Below, in pieces: positions 1-8,594 of a stretch of DNA of 64,000 nucleotides. Origin of the DNA: Marivivens niveibacter (GTDB taxonomy: Bacteria > Pseudomonadota > Alphaproteobacteria > Rhodobacterales > Rhodobacteraceae); contig NZ_MSPP01000001.1 in the NCBI RefSeq assembly GCF_002150005.2, forward strand, positions 124,001-188,000, in the 5' to 3' direction. The notes beneath the pieces were generated by a model, which saw only the letters and a list, made by a program, of their open reading frames with translations, was not told where the DNA came from and searched no databases. Numbering within the stretch: position 1 is the first letter of the stretch; the number at the start of each line of letters is the position of its first letter. A program made the translations under genes and the position numbers.

Positions 1-521
1 GCTACTGTTTCAGGTAGGCGGTCTATCCGCTGGATCAAGGTCAGATAGCCACGCGGCGCGATCCTTTTGGCGCCGATGGTGATCCAATCGGCTAGCGGGG
101 TGTCGCCGCCCAATGCTGTGTCGCGGCCTTTGTCCGTGGCGGGCGTGGACGCGTCGCGCAGGTAGTAGGGCGGGTTCATAATGACGTGATCGAATTGCGT
201 GTTTCGAATGTCGGCGGGCAGGGCGCGTAGGTCTGCGGTGATCACGTCAAACGGCAGATCATTTTCGGCGGCGTTCCGGCGGGCCAGATCCGCGTAATCG
301 GGCTGTAGTTCGATCCCCGTTGCGCGAATGCCCGCGACCCGCGTCGCCGCGCATAATGACGCCGCGCCAACGCCGCAGCCCAATTCCAGCAGCGTTTCGC
401 CTGATTTTATGGGTGTTGCTGCGGCCAGCAATACAGGGTCCACGCCCGCGCGGTATCCGTTGGCGGGTTGATACAGGCGCAAACGTCCGCCCAGAAAATC
501 GTCACGCGTCAGGTCGGTCAC
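1..521 (-). CDS. N6-adenine methyltransferase (TrmN6-like), 3' end outside window
   Basis: This is the N-terminal part of a class I SAM-dependent methyltransferase, reading leftward off the window edge. The translation shows a SAM-binding motif I (LELGCGVGAAS) about 40 residues in and then the N6-adenine signature NPPYYLRD, the catalytic NPPY motif of tRNA1(Val) A37 and similar N6-methyltransferases. The start is GTG at 519-521, giving VTDLTRDDFLGGRL. That start overlaps the stop of the upstream DUF2007 gene as GTGA, so the two are translationally coupled. The exact substrate (tRNA1Val, another RNA or a protein) cannot be fixed, because the C-terminal half is missing. Confidence 0.8.
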   Translation of the reverse strand, partial: MTDLTRDDFLGGRLRLYQPANGYRAGVDPVLLAAATPIKSGETLLELGCGVGAASLCAATRVAGIRATGIELQPDYADLARRNAAENDLPFDVITADLRALPADIRNTQFDHVIMNPPYYLRDASTPATDKGRDTALGGDTPLADWITIGAKRIAPRGYLTLIQRIDRLPETV

Positions 522-733
522 TGGCCCAAATCAATCTCGTTATCGCGCATAATCGCGGCGGCGATGAAATGATCGCGGTCGGCCACCATCAAACGGCGCG
601 GCAATATGCCAATGCTTCCGTCAAGGACGCTCATATTTACGTCGAATTCAAAGCAGTCTATACCCTCACCATCCAAGAGCACCTTTGCAAAGGCGATCAC
701 TGTCGGGTCAGTCGTGCGCAAAAGTTCTTTCAT
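518..733 (-). CDS. DUF2007 domain-containing small protein
   Basis: The 71-residue product matches the small DUF2007 family: a ferredoxin-like fold that begins with MKELLRTTDP and ends in a conserved stretch with an IxxRLMVADRD core. The family is sometimes compared with signal-transducing PII-like folds, but its function is unknown. It sits directly before the N6-methyltransferase with a 4-bp GTGA overlap, an arrangement common in Rhodobacterales. It is divergent from the polyprenyl synthase gene, with 54 bp between the two start codons, so that short spacer must hold both promoters or they lie inside the genes. Confidence 0.75.
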   Translation of the reverse strand: MKELLRTTDPTVIAFAKVLLDGEGIDCFEFDVNMSVLDGSIGILPRRLMVADRDHFIAAAIMRDNEIDLGQ

Positions 734-787
734 ACCACAGACCTAAGACGCCAAAGAGCGTTTGCCAATACCGCGGATGGAGCCGGC

Positions 788-1786
788 ATGAGCCTAGATG
801 TAGCTGCGACTAAACCTCATGAACGTCTGGCGCAGGCGCTGGCCCCTGAAATGGCGGCCGTGAATGCCATGATCCGCGAACGTATGGCGTCTGAACACGC
901 CCCCCGCATCCCCGAGGTCACAGCGCATTTGGTCGAGGCAGGCGGCAAACGTCTGCGCCCGATGCTGACCTTGGCAGCGGCGAAACTGTGCGGCTATACC
1001 GGCGACTATCACATCCATCTGGCGACGACCGTTGAATTCATTCACACGGCGACCCTGCTGCATGATGATGTCGTGGACGAAAGCGACCAGCGCCGTGGCC
1101 GGCCAACCGCGAACCTTTTGTGGGATAACCCAAGCTCGGTTCTGGTTGGCGATTACCTGTTTTCCCGTTCGTTCCAGATCATGGTGGAAACGGGGTCGAT
1201 CCGCGTTCTGGGCATTTTGGCCGATGCGTCCGCCACTATTGCCGAAGGCGAAGTTTTACAGCTGACCGTTTCGCGTGACCTGTCCACCAGCGAAGACACT
1301 TATCTAAAGGTCGTTCGCGGCAAAACCGCAGCGCTGTTTTCTGCCGCGACCCAAGTCGGCGCGGTGATTTCGGGCGCGGATCAGGCTGTTGAACAGGCGC
1401 TGTATGATTATGGTGATGCCCTGGGTATTTCGTTCCAGATGGTTGACGACCTGCTGGATTACGGCGGTACCGAAGCGATCGGCAAAAACATCGGCGACGA
1501 TTTCCGCGAACGCAAACTGTCGCTGCCATTGATCAAAGCTATCGCAAAATCGGACGCTGATGAAATGGCGTTCTGGACCCGCACCATTGCCAAAGGCAAA
1601 CAGGACGACGGCGATCTGGAACAGGCCATCGCGATCATGAAAAAACATGGCGCGCTAGAGGCGACCCGCGACGAGGCGCTGGCGTGGTCCGCCAAAGCCA
1701 AAGAGTCGCTGCAATCCGTGCCCGACCACGAAATCCGCACCATGTTGTCGGATATCGCAGACTATGTGGTCGCGCGGATTAACTAA
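788..1786 (+). CDS. ispB: Long-chain polyprenyl diphosphate synthase (ubiquinone side chain)
   Basis: The 332-residue product is a trans-prenyltransferase that extends farnesyl/geranylgeranyl diphosphate with IPP to make the octa- or decaprenyl tail of ubiquinone. The IPP-binding GGKRLRP lies at residues 52-58, the first Asp-rich motif DDVVD at 93-97 and the second DDLLD near 220. ATG at 788 was chosen because it gives the usual family N-terminus; the frame is open far upstream without homology. Its 3' end overlaps the convergent ispE by 8 bp, which places two isoprenoid enzymes tail to tail. Tail length (C40 or C50) cannot be read from the sequence, although Rhodobacterales normally use UQ-10. 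Confidence 0.93.
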   Translation: MSLDVAATKPHERLAQALAPEMAAVNAMIRERMASEHAPRIPEVTAHLVEAGGKRLRPMLTLAAAKLCGYTGDYHIHLATTVEFIHTATLLHDDVVDESDQRRGRPTANLLWDNPSSVLVGDYLFSRSFQIMVETGSIRVLGILADASATIAEGEVLQLTVSRDLSTSEDTYLKVVRGKTAALFSAATQVGAVISGADQAVEQALYDYGDALGISFQMVDDLLDYGGTEAIGKNIGDDFRERKLSLPLIKAIAKSDADEMAFWTRTIAKGKQDDGDLEQAIAIMKKHGALEATRDEALAWSAKAKESLQSVPDHEIRTMLSDIADYVVARIN

Positions 1787-2639
1787 GCAGCGGGGTCGGC
1801 ACGACCCACCAGCTACCTTTGCGAATTTGGATAGGGCGTGCGACCTGACGGGCGGCGCCCATATCTTTGACCAGTGCAACGCAGGTCGCGCCCGATCCTG
1901 ACATACCCGCCCACAGCACGCCGCGCTGATTGCGCAGGAGGGTTAGGGCTTCGTCGATTTCGGGGGCAATGGCGGCTGCGGGTGGATGCAGATCATTGCG
2001 CTGTTCGTTCAGCCACGCCGCAAATTCGGGCAGAGTCGCCCCCGTCGGCAAATCGCCCATCGACGGGTTGCGTTTGGTTTTCAGGCCTTGGAATGTCGCA
2101 GGGGTGGGGACTTCGACGCCGGGGTTGACCAGCACCATGGCGGCGCGGGGCAGGGCGGTGAAATCCGTCAGGTGATCGCCGATGCCGCGCATACGGCAGG
2201 GTGTCGGCGCACGCAGGCAAACAGGTACATCCGCACCCAGCGCGACAACGGCGTCGTGGTCATGGGGCAATGGGTCGACGTCCCACAGCTCTGCCAGCAA
2301 TTTCAATGTGGCGGCTGCGTCCGATGACCCGCCGCCGATCCCCGCCGCGTGGGGCAGGTTTTTTTCCAGATGCAGATGCGCGCCCATAGTGATGCCGCGG
2401 ACGCTACGCAAGGCTTCGGCGGCGCGCAGGATCAGGTTGGATTCGTCAGTTGGAACGCCCACCGCGAAATGACCCGACACAGTCAGGCGCATATCTACGG
2501 CGCGGGTGGCAGAGATCACATCGCCGACCTCAGCAAAGGTAACAAGGCTATCCAGCAGATGGTATCCGTCCGTTCGCTGGCCCGTCACATGCAGGGTCAG
2601 GTTGATTTTTGCAGGAGCGGTTGCCTTGATCGTGGTCAC
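1779..2639 (-). CDS. ispE: 4-diphosphocytidyl-2-C-methyl-D-erythritol kinase
   Basis: IspE phosphorylates the 2-hydroxyl of CDP-methylerythritol in the MEP isoprenoid pathway. The 286-residue product has the GHMP-kinase layout: N-terminal APAKINLTLHV with the catalytic Lys, the glycine-rich ATP loop PHAAGIGGGSSDAAATL near residues 95-110, and a C-terminal GHMP motif WAGMSGSGATC. The start is GTG at 2637-2639, overlapping the TPR gene stop as GTGA, so it is the distal gene of a two-gene unit. Its stop codon lies within the convergent ispB gene. Confidence 0.95.
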   Translation of the reverse strand: MTTIKATAPAKINLTLHVTGQRTDGYHLLDSLVTFAEVGDVISATRAVDMRLTVSGHFAVGVPTDESNLILRAAEALRSVRGITMGAHLHLEKNLPHAAGIGGGSSDAAATLKLLAELWDVDPLPHDHDAVVALGADVPVCLRAPTPCRMRGIGDHLTDFTALPRAAMVLVNPGVEVPTPATFQGLKTKRNPSMGDLPTGATLPEFAAWLNEQRNDLHPPAAAIAPEIDEALTLLRNQRGVLWAGMSGSGATCVALVKDMGAARQVARPIQIRKGSWWVVPTPLLS

Positions 2640-4336
2640 GGTTTTGGCTCGTCTAGCGGTGCGTTTTCGCGTTCCAGAACGGCGTCCAGCCCAACCTCTA
2701 GCTTCAGCCGGATGCGTTCTGCGTCTTTTTCTGCGGGATCAAAGGACAATGCGCGCTGCCATTGAAAACGGGCTTCGATTTTGCGGCCGACCATCCAATA
2801 GGCATCGCCCAAATGATCGTTCACTACAGGGTCTGTCGCTTCGAGTTCAGACGCGCGTTCCAAAAGTGGTGTGGCCTCTGCGTAGCTGCCCAATTGGTAC
2901 ATGGCCCAACCTAGGCTGTCGATAATTGCCCCATTGTCGGGATCGGCGGCTATGGCCTCTTCGATCAAGGCCAGCGCTTCGTCCAGTTTTTCACCGCGTT
3001 CGATCAGGGAGTACCCCAGATAATTCAAAACGGTCGGATGTCCGGGACGCAATTCCAAAGCGCGGCGGAAATCCGTTTCAGCGGCGTCCCATTGCTGCAT
3101 CCGTTCACGGCAAATGCCGCGGGAAAAATACACGAACCACAGTCTGCGAACCTCTTCGTCGGGGGCGTGCATTTCCAGTGCTTTGGTGTAGGCGGCTTCG
3201 GCTTCGGCGTATTGTTCGTCGCGGCGCAGGTGATCGCCTAACGTGTATAAAACGAATGGCGCCGCGGTAAATCGGCGGTTTAAATTGCGCAGCGCCTCGA
3301 TTGCGGCTTCGGATTGGCCTGCGTTTTCCAATGCTTCGGCACGGCCCAATTCGGCTTCGATAAATCGTGGGTCGTCGTCGGGAACCAAAGCATAGGTTTG
3401 CGCGGCCAGATCATCGCGGCCCGTTTGGGCATAAGTTCCAGCCGCCATGATAATGGGGTCGGATTTGGTCGGGGCCAGCAGATGTGCAGACCATGCGTAG
3501 GTCAGCGTATATGATGGCGGCGCGTCAGCCGATACGGCCGAAGCAATCGACATGAACACTTCGGACAGGCCTTCGCTGGGGGACGTGATAACGTCAAAGG
3601 CAAATGTTTTTCCGTCTTGCAGCGCGCGGATCATCCGATTGCCCATCGGGTTCACGGCCATCGGGTCAGCGCGGCGTAGAATGCCGATAGCATCGTCCGC
3701 GCGGTCCAGTTGGCTTAGGATCTGGGCATAAGCGATAACGGCGGCAGGGTTGAGCGCCATGCCGTTGTCCATAGCATCGGAAAACAGTTGGTCTGCGCTT
3801 TCAAAGTCGCCGACATAGGCATAGGCCAGCGCCTTTTGATATACGCCAAAGGACGACGATCCTTGGATTTCCGACTGGGCGTCAAATGCCTCGATCGCGT
3901 CAGACATGCGGCCATCGGCCAGTGCGGCCCAAGCCTGAATCGATCCATCGACCAACGGGCTGATCGACATGCCCTGTTCCAGATAGGTGTGCGCCTGATC
4001 CCAATCGCCGTTTTTGATTGCTTGAATCATGACCACGATATTGGCGACCTGACTGATATTTCCCTGATCTGCCAGCTGACGAGCGTATGGTGCGGCGCTA
4101 TCGAAATCGCCCATCGCTGCATAGGCGTTAATGATGCCGTCAACGATCGACAAATCCTGAGGGTTATCGGGCAAAAAGCGTTCGAAATAATCGGCGGCTT
4201 CTTGGTAGGAACCTTCGGTGAAAGCCTGCTTGCCCGCCAGATACGCGCCAAAACCACCATCGGCGCGGGCGGAAAATGGAATAAGGCTAAGGGTAATTGC
4301 AGTTGCTGCGCACAGGCGTCGGATCGACAAGGTCAC
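2636..4336 (-). CDS. Exported TPR-repeat protein
   Basis: The product is a TPR superhelix protein of about 566 residues, starting with a signal peptide (TLSIRRLCAATAITLSLIPFSARA). Tandem TPRs run through the whole length and are clearest near the C-terminus (LNYLGYSLIERGEKLDEAL, then a second IIDSLGWAMYQLGSYAEA-like repeat). GTG at 4334-4336 was chosen because the sequence GAAAGGGG lies 5 nt before it, a near-perfect Shine-Dalgarno. An in-frame ATG at 4351 is the alternative. It is probably a periplasmic or outer-membrane-associated scaffold. It precedes ispE in the same unit, but I see no functional link to isoprenoid synthesis. Confidence 0.85.
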   Translation of the reverse strand: MTLSIRRLCAATAITLSLIPFSARADGGFGAYLAGKQAFTEGSYQEAADYFERFLPDNPQDLSIVDGIINAYAAMGDFDSAAPYARQLADQGNISQVANIVVMIQAIKNGDWDQAHTYLEQGMSISPLVDGSIQAWAALADGRMSDAIEAFDAQSEIQGSSSFGVYQKALAYAYVGDFESADQLFSDAMDNGMALNPAAVIAYAQILSQLDRADDAIGILRRADPMAVNPMGNRMIRALQDGKTFAFDVITSPSEGLSEVFMSIASAVSADAPPSYTLTYAWSAHLLAPTKSDPIIMAAGTYAQTGRDDLAAQTYALVPDDDPRFIEAELGRAEALENAGQSEAAIEALRNLNRRFTAAPFVLYTLGDHLRRDEQYAEAEAAYTKALEMHAPDEEVRRLWFVYFSRGICRERMQQWDAAETDFRRALELRPGHPTVLNYLGYSLIERGEKLDEALALIEEAIAADPDNGAIIDSLGWAMYQLGSYAEATPLLERASELEATDPVVNDHLGDAYWMVGRKIEARFQWQRALSFDPAEKDAERIRLKLEVGLDAVLERENAPLDEPKP

Positions 4337-4374
4337 GTAGGCCCCTTTCATTCTTTTTCGGGCTAAGCGTAATG

Positions 4375-4408
4375 AAAACGCCCGCCCTTCGCAATCAAAG
4401 GACGGGCG
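4375..4408 (-). terminator. Rho-independent terminator of the ETF-QO gene
   Basis: On the minus strand a stem of 6 bp (CGCCCG/CGGGCG) and 4 bp (CCTT/AAGG) with one internal mismatch closes a short loop and is followed by a TTTT run. It sits between the ETF-QO stop (4460) and the start of the TPR gene (4336), so it should separate the two leftward units. A second GC-rich hairpin without a T run lies at 4436-4454. Confidence 0.75.
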
Positions 4409-4459
4409 CAATTGGCAAGATGCCGCGCGTGGGATGGCCCGCGATTGGCGGGCCGCCGC

Positions 4460-6106
4460 TTACATATTTGGATAGTTCGGGCCGTCGCCGCCCTGAGGTG
4501 TGGTCCAGTTGATGTTCTGCGATGGGTCTTTGATGTCGCAGGTTTTGCAGTGGACACAGTTTTGGAAATTGATCTGGAATTTCGGTCCATCGTCGCCTTC
4601 GATGACTTCGTAGACGCCTGCGGGGCAATAACGCTGTGCAGGTTCATCGAATTTCGGCAGGTTCACCGCGATCGGCAGCGAAGGATCGGCCAATTTCAGG
4701 TGGCATGGCTGCGATTCTTCGTGGTTGGTAAAGCTGAACGACACGTTGGTCAGACGGTCGAAAGACAACACGCCATCTGGTTTTGGATAGTCGATCTTTT
4801 TGTGCTTTGCGGCCTCTTCGGTGGATGCGGCGTCGTTTTTGCCGTGCTTCATCGTGCCAAACAGCGAAAAGCCCAACGTGTTGGTCCACATGTCCAGACC
4901 GCCCAGTGCCAGACCGCCCAGCAGGCCGTATTTCGACCACATCGGTTTGACGTTGCGCACTTTGTTCAGGTCCTTGCCGATTACGCCGCCACGGATGCGT
5001 GCATCGTATTCGTCCAGAGTGTCACCCGAACGGCCCGATTGTATCGCGGCGAACGCGGCTTCGGCGGCTTCAATGCCCGAATGCATGGCGTTGTGGTTGC
5101 CTTTGATGCGTGGGACGTTGACCAGACCAGCCGAGCAACCCAGCAGCGCACCACCAGGGAATGCCGTTTGTGGGATCGACTGCATGCCGCCTTCGGAAAT
5201 GGCACGGGCGCCGTAAGCCACGCGTTTGCCGCCCTTTAGCAGTTCTGCAACCATCGGGTGGTGCTTGAATCGCTGGAATTCCATGTACGGATACAGGTGC
5301 GGGTTTTTGTAGTTCAGGTGAACCACGAAACCGACATACACTTGGTTGTTATCTAGGTGATAGATGAACGAACCGCCGCCTGCTTCGGAACCCAAAGGCC
5401 AGCCCATGGTGTGGGTCACGCTGCCTTCTTTGTGTTTTGCTGGGTCGATTTCCCAGATTTCTTTCATGCCGATGCCGAATTTCTGCGGGCAGTGACCGTT
5501 CGACAGGTCGTATTTCGCCATGACTTCTTTGGACAGGGATCCGCGCACGCCTTCGGACAGGAACACGTATTTGCCGTGCAGCTCCATGCCTGGTTCGGTG
5601 CCTTCGCCGATGGAACCATCAGCCTCTAGGCCGAATACGCCAGCAACAACGCCTTTAACCTCGCCGTTTTCGCCGTAGACCAGTTCGGAACAGGCCATAC
5701 CTGGGAAAATTTCAACGCCCAGCTCTTCGGCTTGTTCAGCCATCCAGCGGCAGACGTTGCCCATCGATACGATATAGTTGCCGTGGTTGTTCATCAGCGG
5801 CGGCATCGCAGCGTTCGGCAGGCGGATTCCGCCCGCTTCGCCCAAGAAATAGAATTTGTCTTCTTTCACTGGAACAGTGATTGGCGCGCCTTTTTCTTTC
5901 CAATCAGGAATCAGACGGTTCAGGCCCGATGGGTCCAGAACGGCGCCCGATAGGATATGCGCGCCGACCTCTGACCCTTTTTCCAAAACAACGACGCTTA
6001 GGTCTGCGTCCAGCTGTTTCAGGCGGATCGCAGCAGACAGGCCAGCAGGGCCCGCACCTACGATCACAACGTCATATTCCATAGCTTCCCGTTCGATGGC
6101 GGTCAT
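4460..6106 (-). CDS. Electron transfer flavoprotein-ubiquinone oxidoreductase
   Basis: ETF-QO passes electrons from reduced ETF, which collects them from acyl-CoA and other dehydrogenases, to ubiquinone at the inner membrane. The 548-residue product is full length. The FAD-binding GAGPAG lies at residues 17-22, the quinone/FAD core follows, and the C-terminal 4Fe-4S site shows NCVHCKTCDI with Cys at about 517, 520 and 523 plus an upstream Cys in RYCPAGV. The start ATG at 6106 has AAAAGGA 6 nt upstream. It is a single-gene unit with its own terminator, divergent from greA. The acyl-CoA dehydrogenase at 11294-12994 would feed this route. Confidence 0.96.
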   Translation of the reverse strand: MTAIEREAMEYDVVIVGAGPAGLSAAIRLKQLDADLSVVVLEKGSEVGAHILSGAVLDPSGLNRLIPDWKEKGAPITVPVKEDKFYFLGEAGGIRLPNAAMPPLMNNHGNYIVSMGNVCRWMAEQAEELGVEIFPGMACSELVYGENGEVKGVVAGVFGLEADGSIGEGTEPGMELHGKYVFLSEGVRGSLSKEVMAKYDLSNGHCPQKFGIGMKEIWEIDPAKHKEGSVTHTMGWPLGSEAGGGSFIYHLDNNQVYVGFVVHLNYKNPHLYPYMEFQRFKHHPMVAELLKGGKRVAYGARAISEGGMQSIPQTAFPGGALLGCSAGLVNVPRIKGNHNAMHSGIEAAEAAFAAIQSGRSGDTLDEYDARIRGGVIGKDLNKVRNVKPMWSKYGLLGGLALGGLDMWTNTLGFSLFGTMKHGKNDAASTEEAAKHKKIDYPKPDGVLSFDRLTNVSFSFTNHEESQPCHLKLADPSLPIAVNLPKFDEPAQRYCPAGVYEVIEGDDGPKFQINFQNCVHCKTCDIKDPSQNINWTTPQGGDGPNYPNM

Positions 6107-6171
6107 GGCTGTTCCTTTTGCTGCGCGGAGGTATCCGGTAACTTTCTTTCGTCTCGGATTATCCTATGGGT

Positions 6172-6214
6172 GCGATTGGGGCAATCGCGACACGGCGTTA
6201 TTTCGCCTTAACGC
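6172..6214. promoter_or_regulatory. Two inverted repeats in the ETF-QO/greA divergent region
   Basis: GCGATTG-GGG-CAATCGC (6172-6188) is a perfect 7-bp inverted repeat. It is followed after 6 nt by GCGTTA-TTTCGCCT-TAACGC (6195-6214), a perfect 6-bp inverted repeat. Both lie 65-110 bp upstream of the ETF-QO start codon in a 238-bp divergent intergenic region. They look like operator half-sites, but no regulator can be named. The rest of the region (6107-6344) contains the candidate greA promoter and nothing else I can identify. Confidence 0.4.
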
Positions 6215-6277
6215 GACAAAACGGTACAAGATTCGGCTATTGCGGTACTTTCTGACCGTTTGCGCGATGGCGGCCAC

Positions 6278-6307
6278 TTGACTTCTATCCCCCTCAATAC
6301 GTTATGC
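6278..6307 (+). promoter_or_regulatory. Candidate sigma70 promoter for greA
   Basis: A TTGACT hexamer (6278-6283) is followed after 18 nt by TTATGC (6302-6307), which would start transcription about 30 nt upstream of the greA ATG. The -35 is good and the -10 is weak. Confidence 0.4.
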
Positions 6308-6344
6308 ACTTCTGATCAAGGAATTTACTTCGACGGAGTACCCA

Positions 6345-6815
6345 ATGGAAAAGATCCCGCTGACCCGGGCTGGTTTTGATAAAATTGATGCCGAGCTGAA
6401 ACACCTGAAATCGGTGGAACGCCCTGCAATCATCGAAGCCATCGCCGAGGCCCGCGCATTGGGCGACCTTTCGGAAAACGCGGAATACCATTCGGCAAAG
6501 GAAAAACAGTCCTTTATCGAAGGCCGCATCAAAGAACTAGAAGGCGTCATGGGTCTGGCCGATGTGATTGACGTCGCCAAAATGTCTGGCACCGTTAAAT
6601 TCGGCGCGACTGTCGAATTGGTGGACGAAGACACCGACGAAGAAAAAACCTATCAGATCGTTGGTGAATACGAAGCCGATCTGGAAAACGGCAAGCTGAA
6701 CATCAAATCGCCGCTAGCGCGCGGTCTGATCGGCAAAGACGAAGGCGACAGTGTCGAAGTTCGCACGCCAGGCGGTTTGCGCAGCTATGAAATCCTAAGC
6801 ATTACGTATAAATAA
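6345..6815 (+). CDS. greA: Transcription elongation factor GreA
   Basis: GreA stimulates the intrinsic transcript-cleavage activity of backtracked RNA polymerase. The 156-residue product has the family's usual size: an N-terminal coiled coil with the signature [15 protein letters not shown] (about residues 42-56) that reaches into the secondary channel, and a C-terminal FKBP-like domain. The start ATG has GGAG 7 nt upstream. A membrane protein gene follows after 23 nt and is probably co-transcribed. Confidence 0.97.
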   Translation: MEKIPLTRAGFDKIDAELKHLKSVERPAIIEAIAEARALGDLSENAEYHSAKEKQSFIEGRIKELEGVMGLADVIDVAKMSGTVKFGATVELVDEDTDEEKTYQIVGEYEADLENGKLNIKSPLARGLIGKDEGDSVEVRTPGGLRSYEILSITYK

Positions 6816-6838
6816 TCCCTAGCAACGCGGGGGTGCCT

Positions 6839-7822
6839 ATGGCCATCGATCTAAAACAGGATTCTGATTCTACGCAGCAGGATCTGACGGCGGTGGAATG
6901 GGCAGGTATCGCAGCAGCGCTGATCTGGTTGGTCGGCGCTGGTGTCTATTTCACTTTCTTTTCGACCGGTAGCGGCGAAAATTCGGATGGTATTCGGTTC
7001 GTGTTTACTCTTGTTGCTTTGCTACTGCCTGTCGCAGTTGTCTGGATGGCCGTCACATCGGCGCGCAACATGCGCATCTACCGCGAAGAAACCGATCGCT
7101 TGCGTCAGTCGATTGATTCCATGCGTGCCGCGTTGTTGGCCGAACGTCAGGCCAAAACCCAAGCGATAGCCCCGCAGGTCGAAGAAAAACTGGCTGCGAT
7201 TGCACATACAGCGCAGAAAACCGAAACGGTTCTGGCTACTTTTACTTCGTCCCGTCAGGCAGGCCGCGTTCAGGTGCCGCTGCCCCGTTCCGTCGAAGCG
7301 GACGAACAGCCCAGCTTGGCCCTTGGTACGCCCGCAGAGGATCTAGAGCCGCCGCTATCGACGACCGATCTGATCCGCGCGCTGAATTTCCCAGAAACCC
7401 AAGAGGATGTCGAAGGTTTCGCCGCCTTGCGTGCCGCGCTAAAGGACCGTCAGGCGCGTCAACTGGTGCAGGCTGCGCAGGATATCCTGACGCTGCTGTC
7501 CCAAGATGGTATTTACATGGATGACATGCGCCCGGACCGCGCACGCCCCGACATCTGGCGTCGTTTCGCCAAAGGTGAACGCGGGCGCACCGTTGCGGCA
7601 TTGGGCGGCATTCGTGACCGTTCCTGTCTTGCGCTGACGTCTACGCGTATGCGCGAAGATGCGATTTTCCGCGACGCAGCGCACCATTTCCTGCGCCGTT
7701 TCGACAAGACCCTGATCGAGTTCGAAGAGCACGCAACCGACGAAGAAATCGTTTCCTTGTCTGAAACGCGAACCAGCCGTGCGTTTATGCTGTTGGGGCG
7801 CGTATCAGGTGCGTTCAACTAG
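6839..7822 (+). CDS. Rhodobacterales conserved membrane protein, unknown function
   Basis: The product is 327 residues. Two transmembrane helices near the N-terminus (about residues 20-40 and 55-78) are followed by a helical region rich in Arg/Glu/Gln that is probably coiled coil (about 80-140), then a soluble C-terminal helical domain with a PDIWRRFAKGERG stretch. I do not recognise a named family. ATG at 6839 is preferred over an in-frame GTG at 6833 because GGGGG lies 5 nt before it. It follows greA closely, suggesting one transcript, but the link to elongation is not explained. Confidence 0.7.
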   Translation: MAIDLKQDSDSTQQDLTAVEWAGIAAALIWLVGAGVYFTFFSTGSGENSDGIRFVFTLVALLLPVAVVWMAVTSARNMRIYREETDRLRQSIDSMRAALLAERQAKTQAIAPQVEEKLAAIAHTAQKTETVLATFTSSRQAGRVQVPLPRSVEADEQPSLALGTPAEDLEPPLSTTDLIRALNFPETQEDVEGFAALRAALKDRQARQLVQAAQDILTLLSQDGIYMDDMRPDRARPDIWRRFAKGERGRTVAALGGIRDRSCLALTSTRMREDAIFRDAAHHFLRRFDKTLIEFEEHATDEEIVSLSETRTSRAFMLLGRVSGAFN

Positions 7823-7836
7823 GGTTGCGCCCTTTG

Positions 7837-7876
7837 TCATTTTAATAAATGATCAAATTCTCAATTCGTGAATTTG
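7837..7876. promoter_or_regulatory. Paired inverted repeats upstream of azlC
   Basis: TCATTT-TAAT-AAATGA (7837-7852) is a perfect 6-bp palindrome. CAAATTC-9 nt-GAATTTG (7854-7876) is a perfect 7-bp inverted repeat ending 7 nt before the azlC ATG. Both are AT-rich and stand out from the GC-rich surroundings. They could be operators for an Lrp- or MarR-type regulator, or, since the second sits where the ribosome binds, an mRNA hairpin. Confidence 0.4.
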
Positions 7877-7883
7877 GCGACCG

Positions 7884-8594
7884 ATGACACCCCAATCCCG
7901 TAAAATCTATCTCAAAGGCCTCCTTGGTGGGCTGCCTTTTATGCCGGTTTTGATCCCTTTTGGACTGCTGTTCGGCGTTCTGGCAATGGATGCCGGATTG
8001 GCCTTGGGGCAGGCTATGGGCATGACAATGCTGGTTATTGCAGGCGCGTCCCAATTCACAGCGCTGCAAATGATGGTGGATAACGCGTCATTTTGGTTGA
8101 TCGTCGCGGCAGCATTGGCTGTGAACCTGCGCATGGCGATGTATTCTGCCGCATTGGTGCCTTATCTGGGCGCGGCGCCGCTGTGGCAGCGAGTCTTGGT
8201 GGCTTATGCCAATTTTGATCAAACATATGCGGTGTCTGTTGCTGCCTATGATGCCAACCCGAATTGGACCGTCTCTGAACGGATCGCGTTCTTTTTCGGG
8301 GTGGCGACCCCGATCGTGCCCGTTTGGATCGCGGCATCTTTGGTTGGCGCATTGATCGGGCAGGCTATCCCTGTGAATACAGGTATGGATTTTGCGCTGC
8401 CTATCACTTTTATCGCGCTATTCGCGCCAATGCTAAAAACCATTCCGCATCTGGTTGCGGCAGCAGTGTCGATTGTGTTCGGTTTGCTATTTGCGACGCT
8501 GCCGTCGGGGCTGGGCCTTCTCGCGGCGGGCGCTCTGGCCATGTTCGCCGGCGCGGTGACCGAAACCATGATGCTGAGACGGGGTAAATCATGA
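7884..8594 (+). CDS. azlC: AzlC-family branched-chain amino acid exporter, large subunit
   Basis: AzlC with AzlD forms a two-component inner-membrane exporter of branched-chain amino acids (BrnFE type). The 236-residue product is almost entirely hydrophobic, with the family N-terminus (GLPFMPVLIPFGLLFG), a conserved GASQFTALQ segment near residue 55 and a glycine/alanine-rich C-terminal half. It overlaps azlD by 4 bp (ATGA), as expected for subunits made in equal amounts. Confidence 0.9.
   Translation: MTPQSRKIYLKGLLGGLPFMPVLIPFGLLFGVLAMDAGLALGQAMGMTMLVIAGASQFTALQMMVDNASFWLIVAAALAVNLRMAMYSAALVPYLGAAPLWQRVLVAYANFDQTYAVSVAAYDANPNWTVSERIAFFFGVATPIVPVWIAASLVGALIGQAIPVNTGMDFALPITFIALFAPMLKTIPHLVAAAVSIVFGLLFATLPSGLGLLAAGALAMFAGAVTETMMLRRGKS

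Noticed and set aside
320-787. N-terminal extension of the polyprenyl synthase open frame
   Set aside because: It overlaps two real genes on the opposite strand, and the family N-terminus begins at the ATG at 788.
4412-5239. Long open frame antisense to the ETF-QO gene
   Set aside because: It mirrors the conserved ETF-QO coding strand; its translation is compositionally odd and has no recognisable domain. The same holds for open frames at 19641-20291, 32578-33324, 58426-59175 and 61301-62158.
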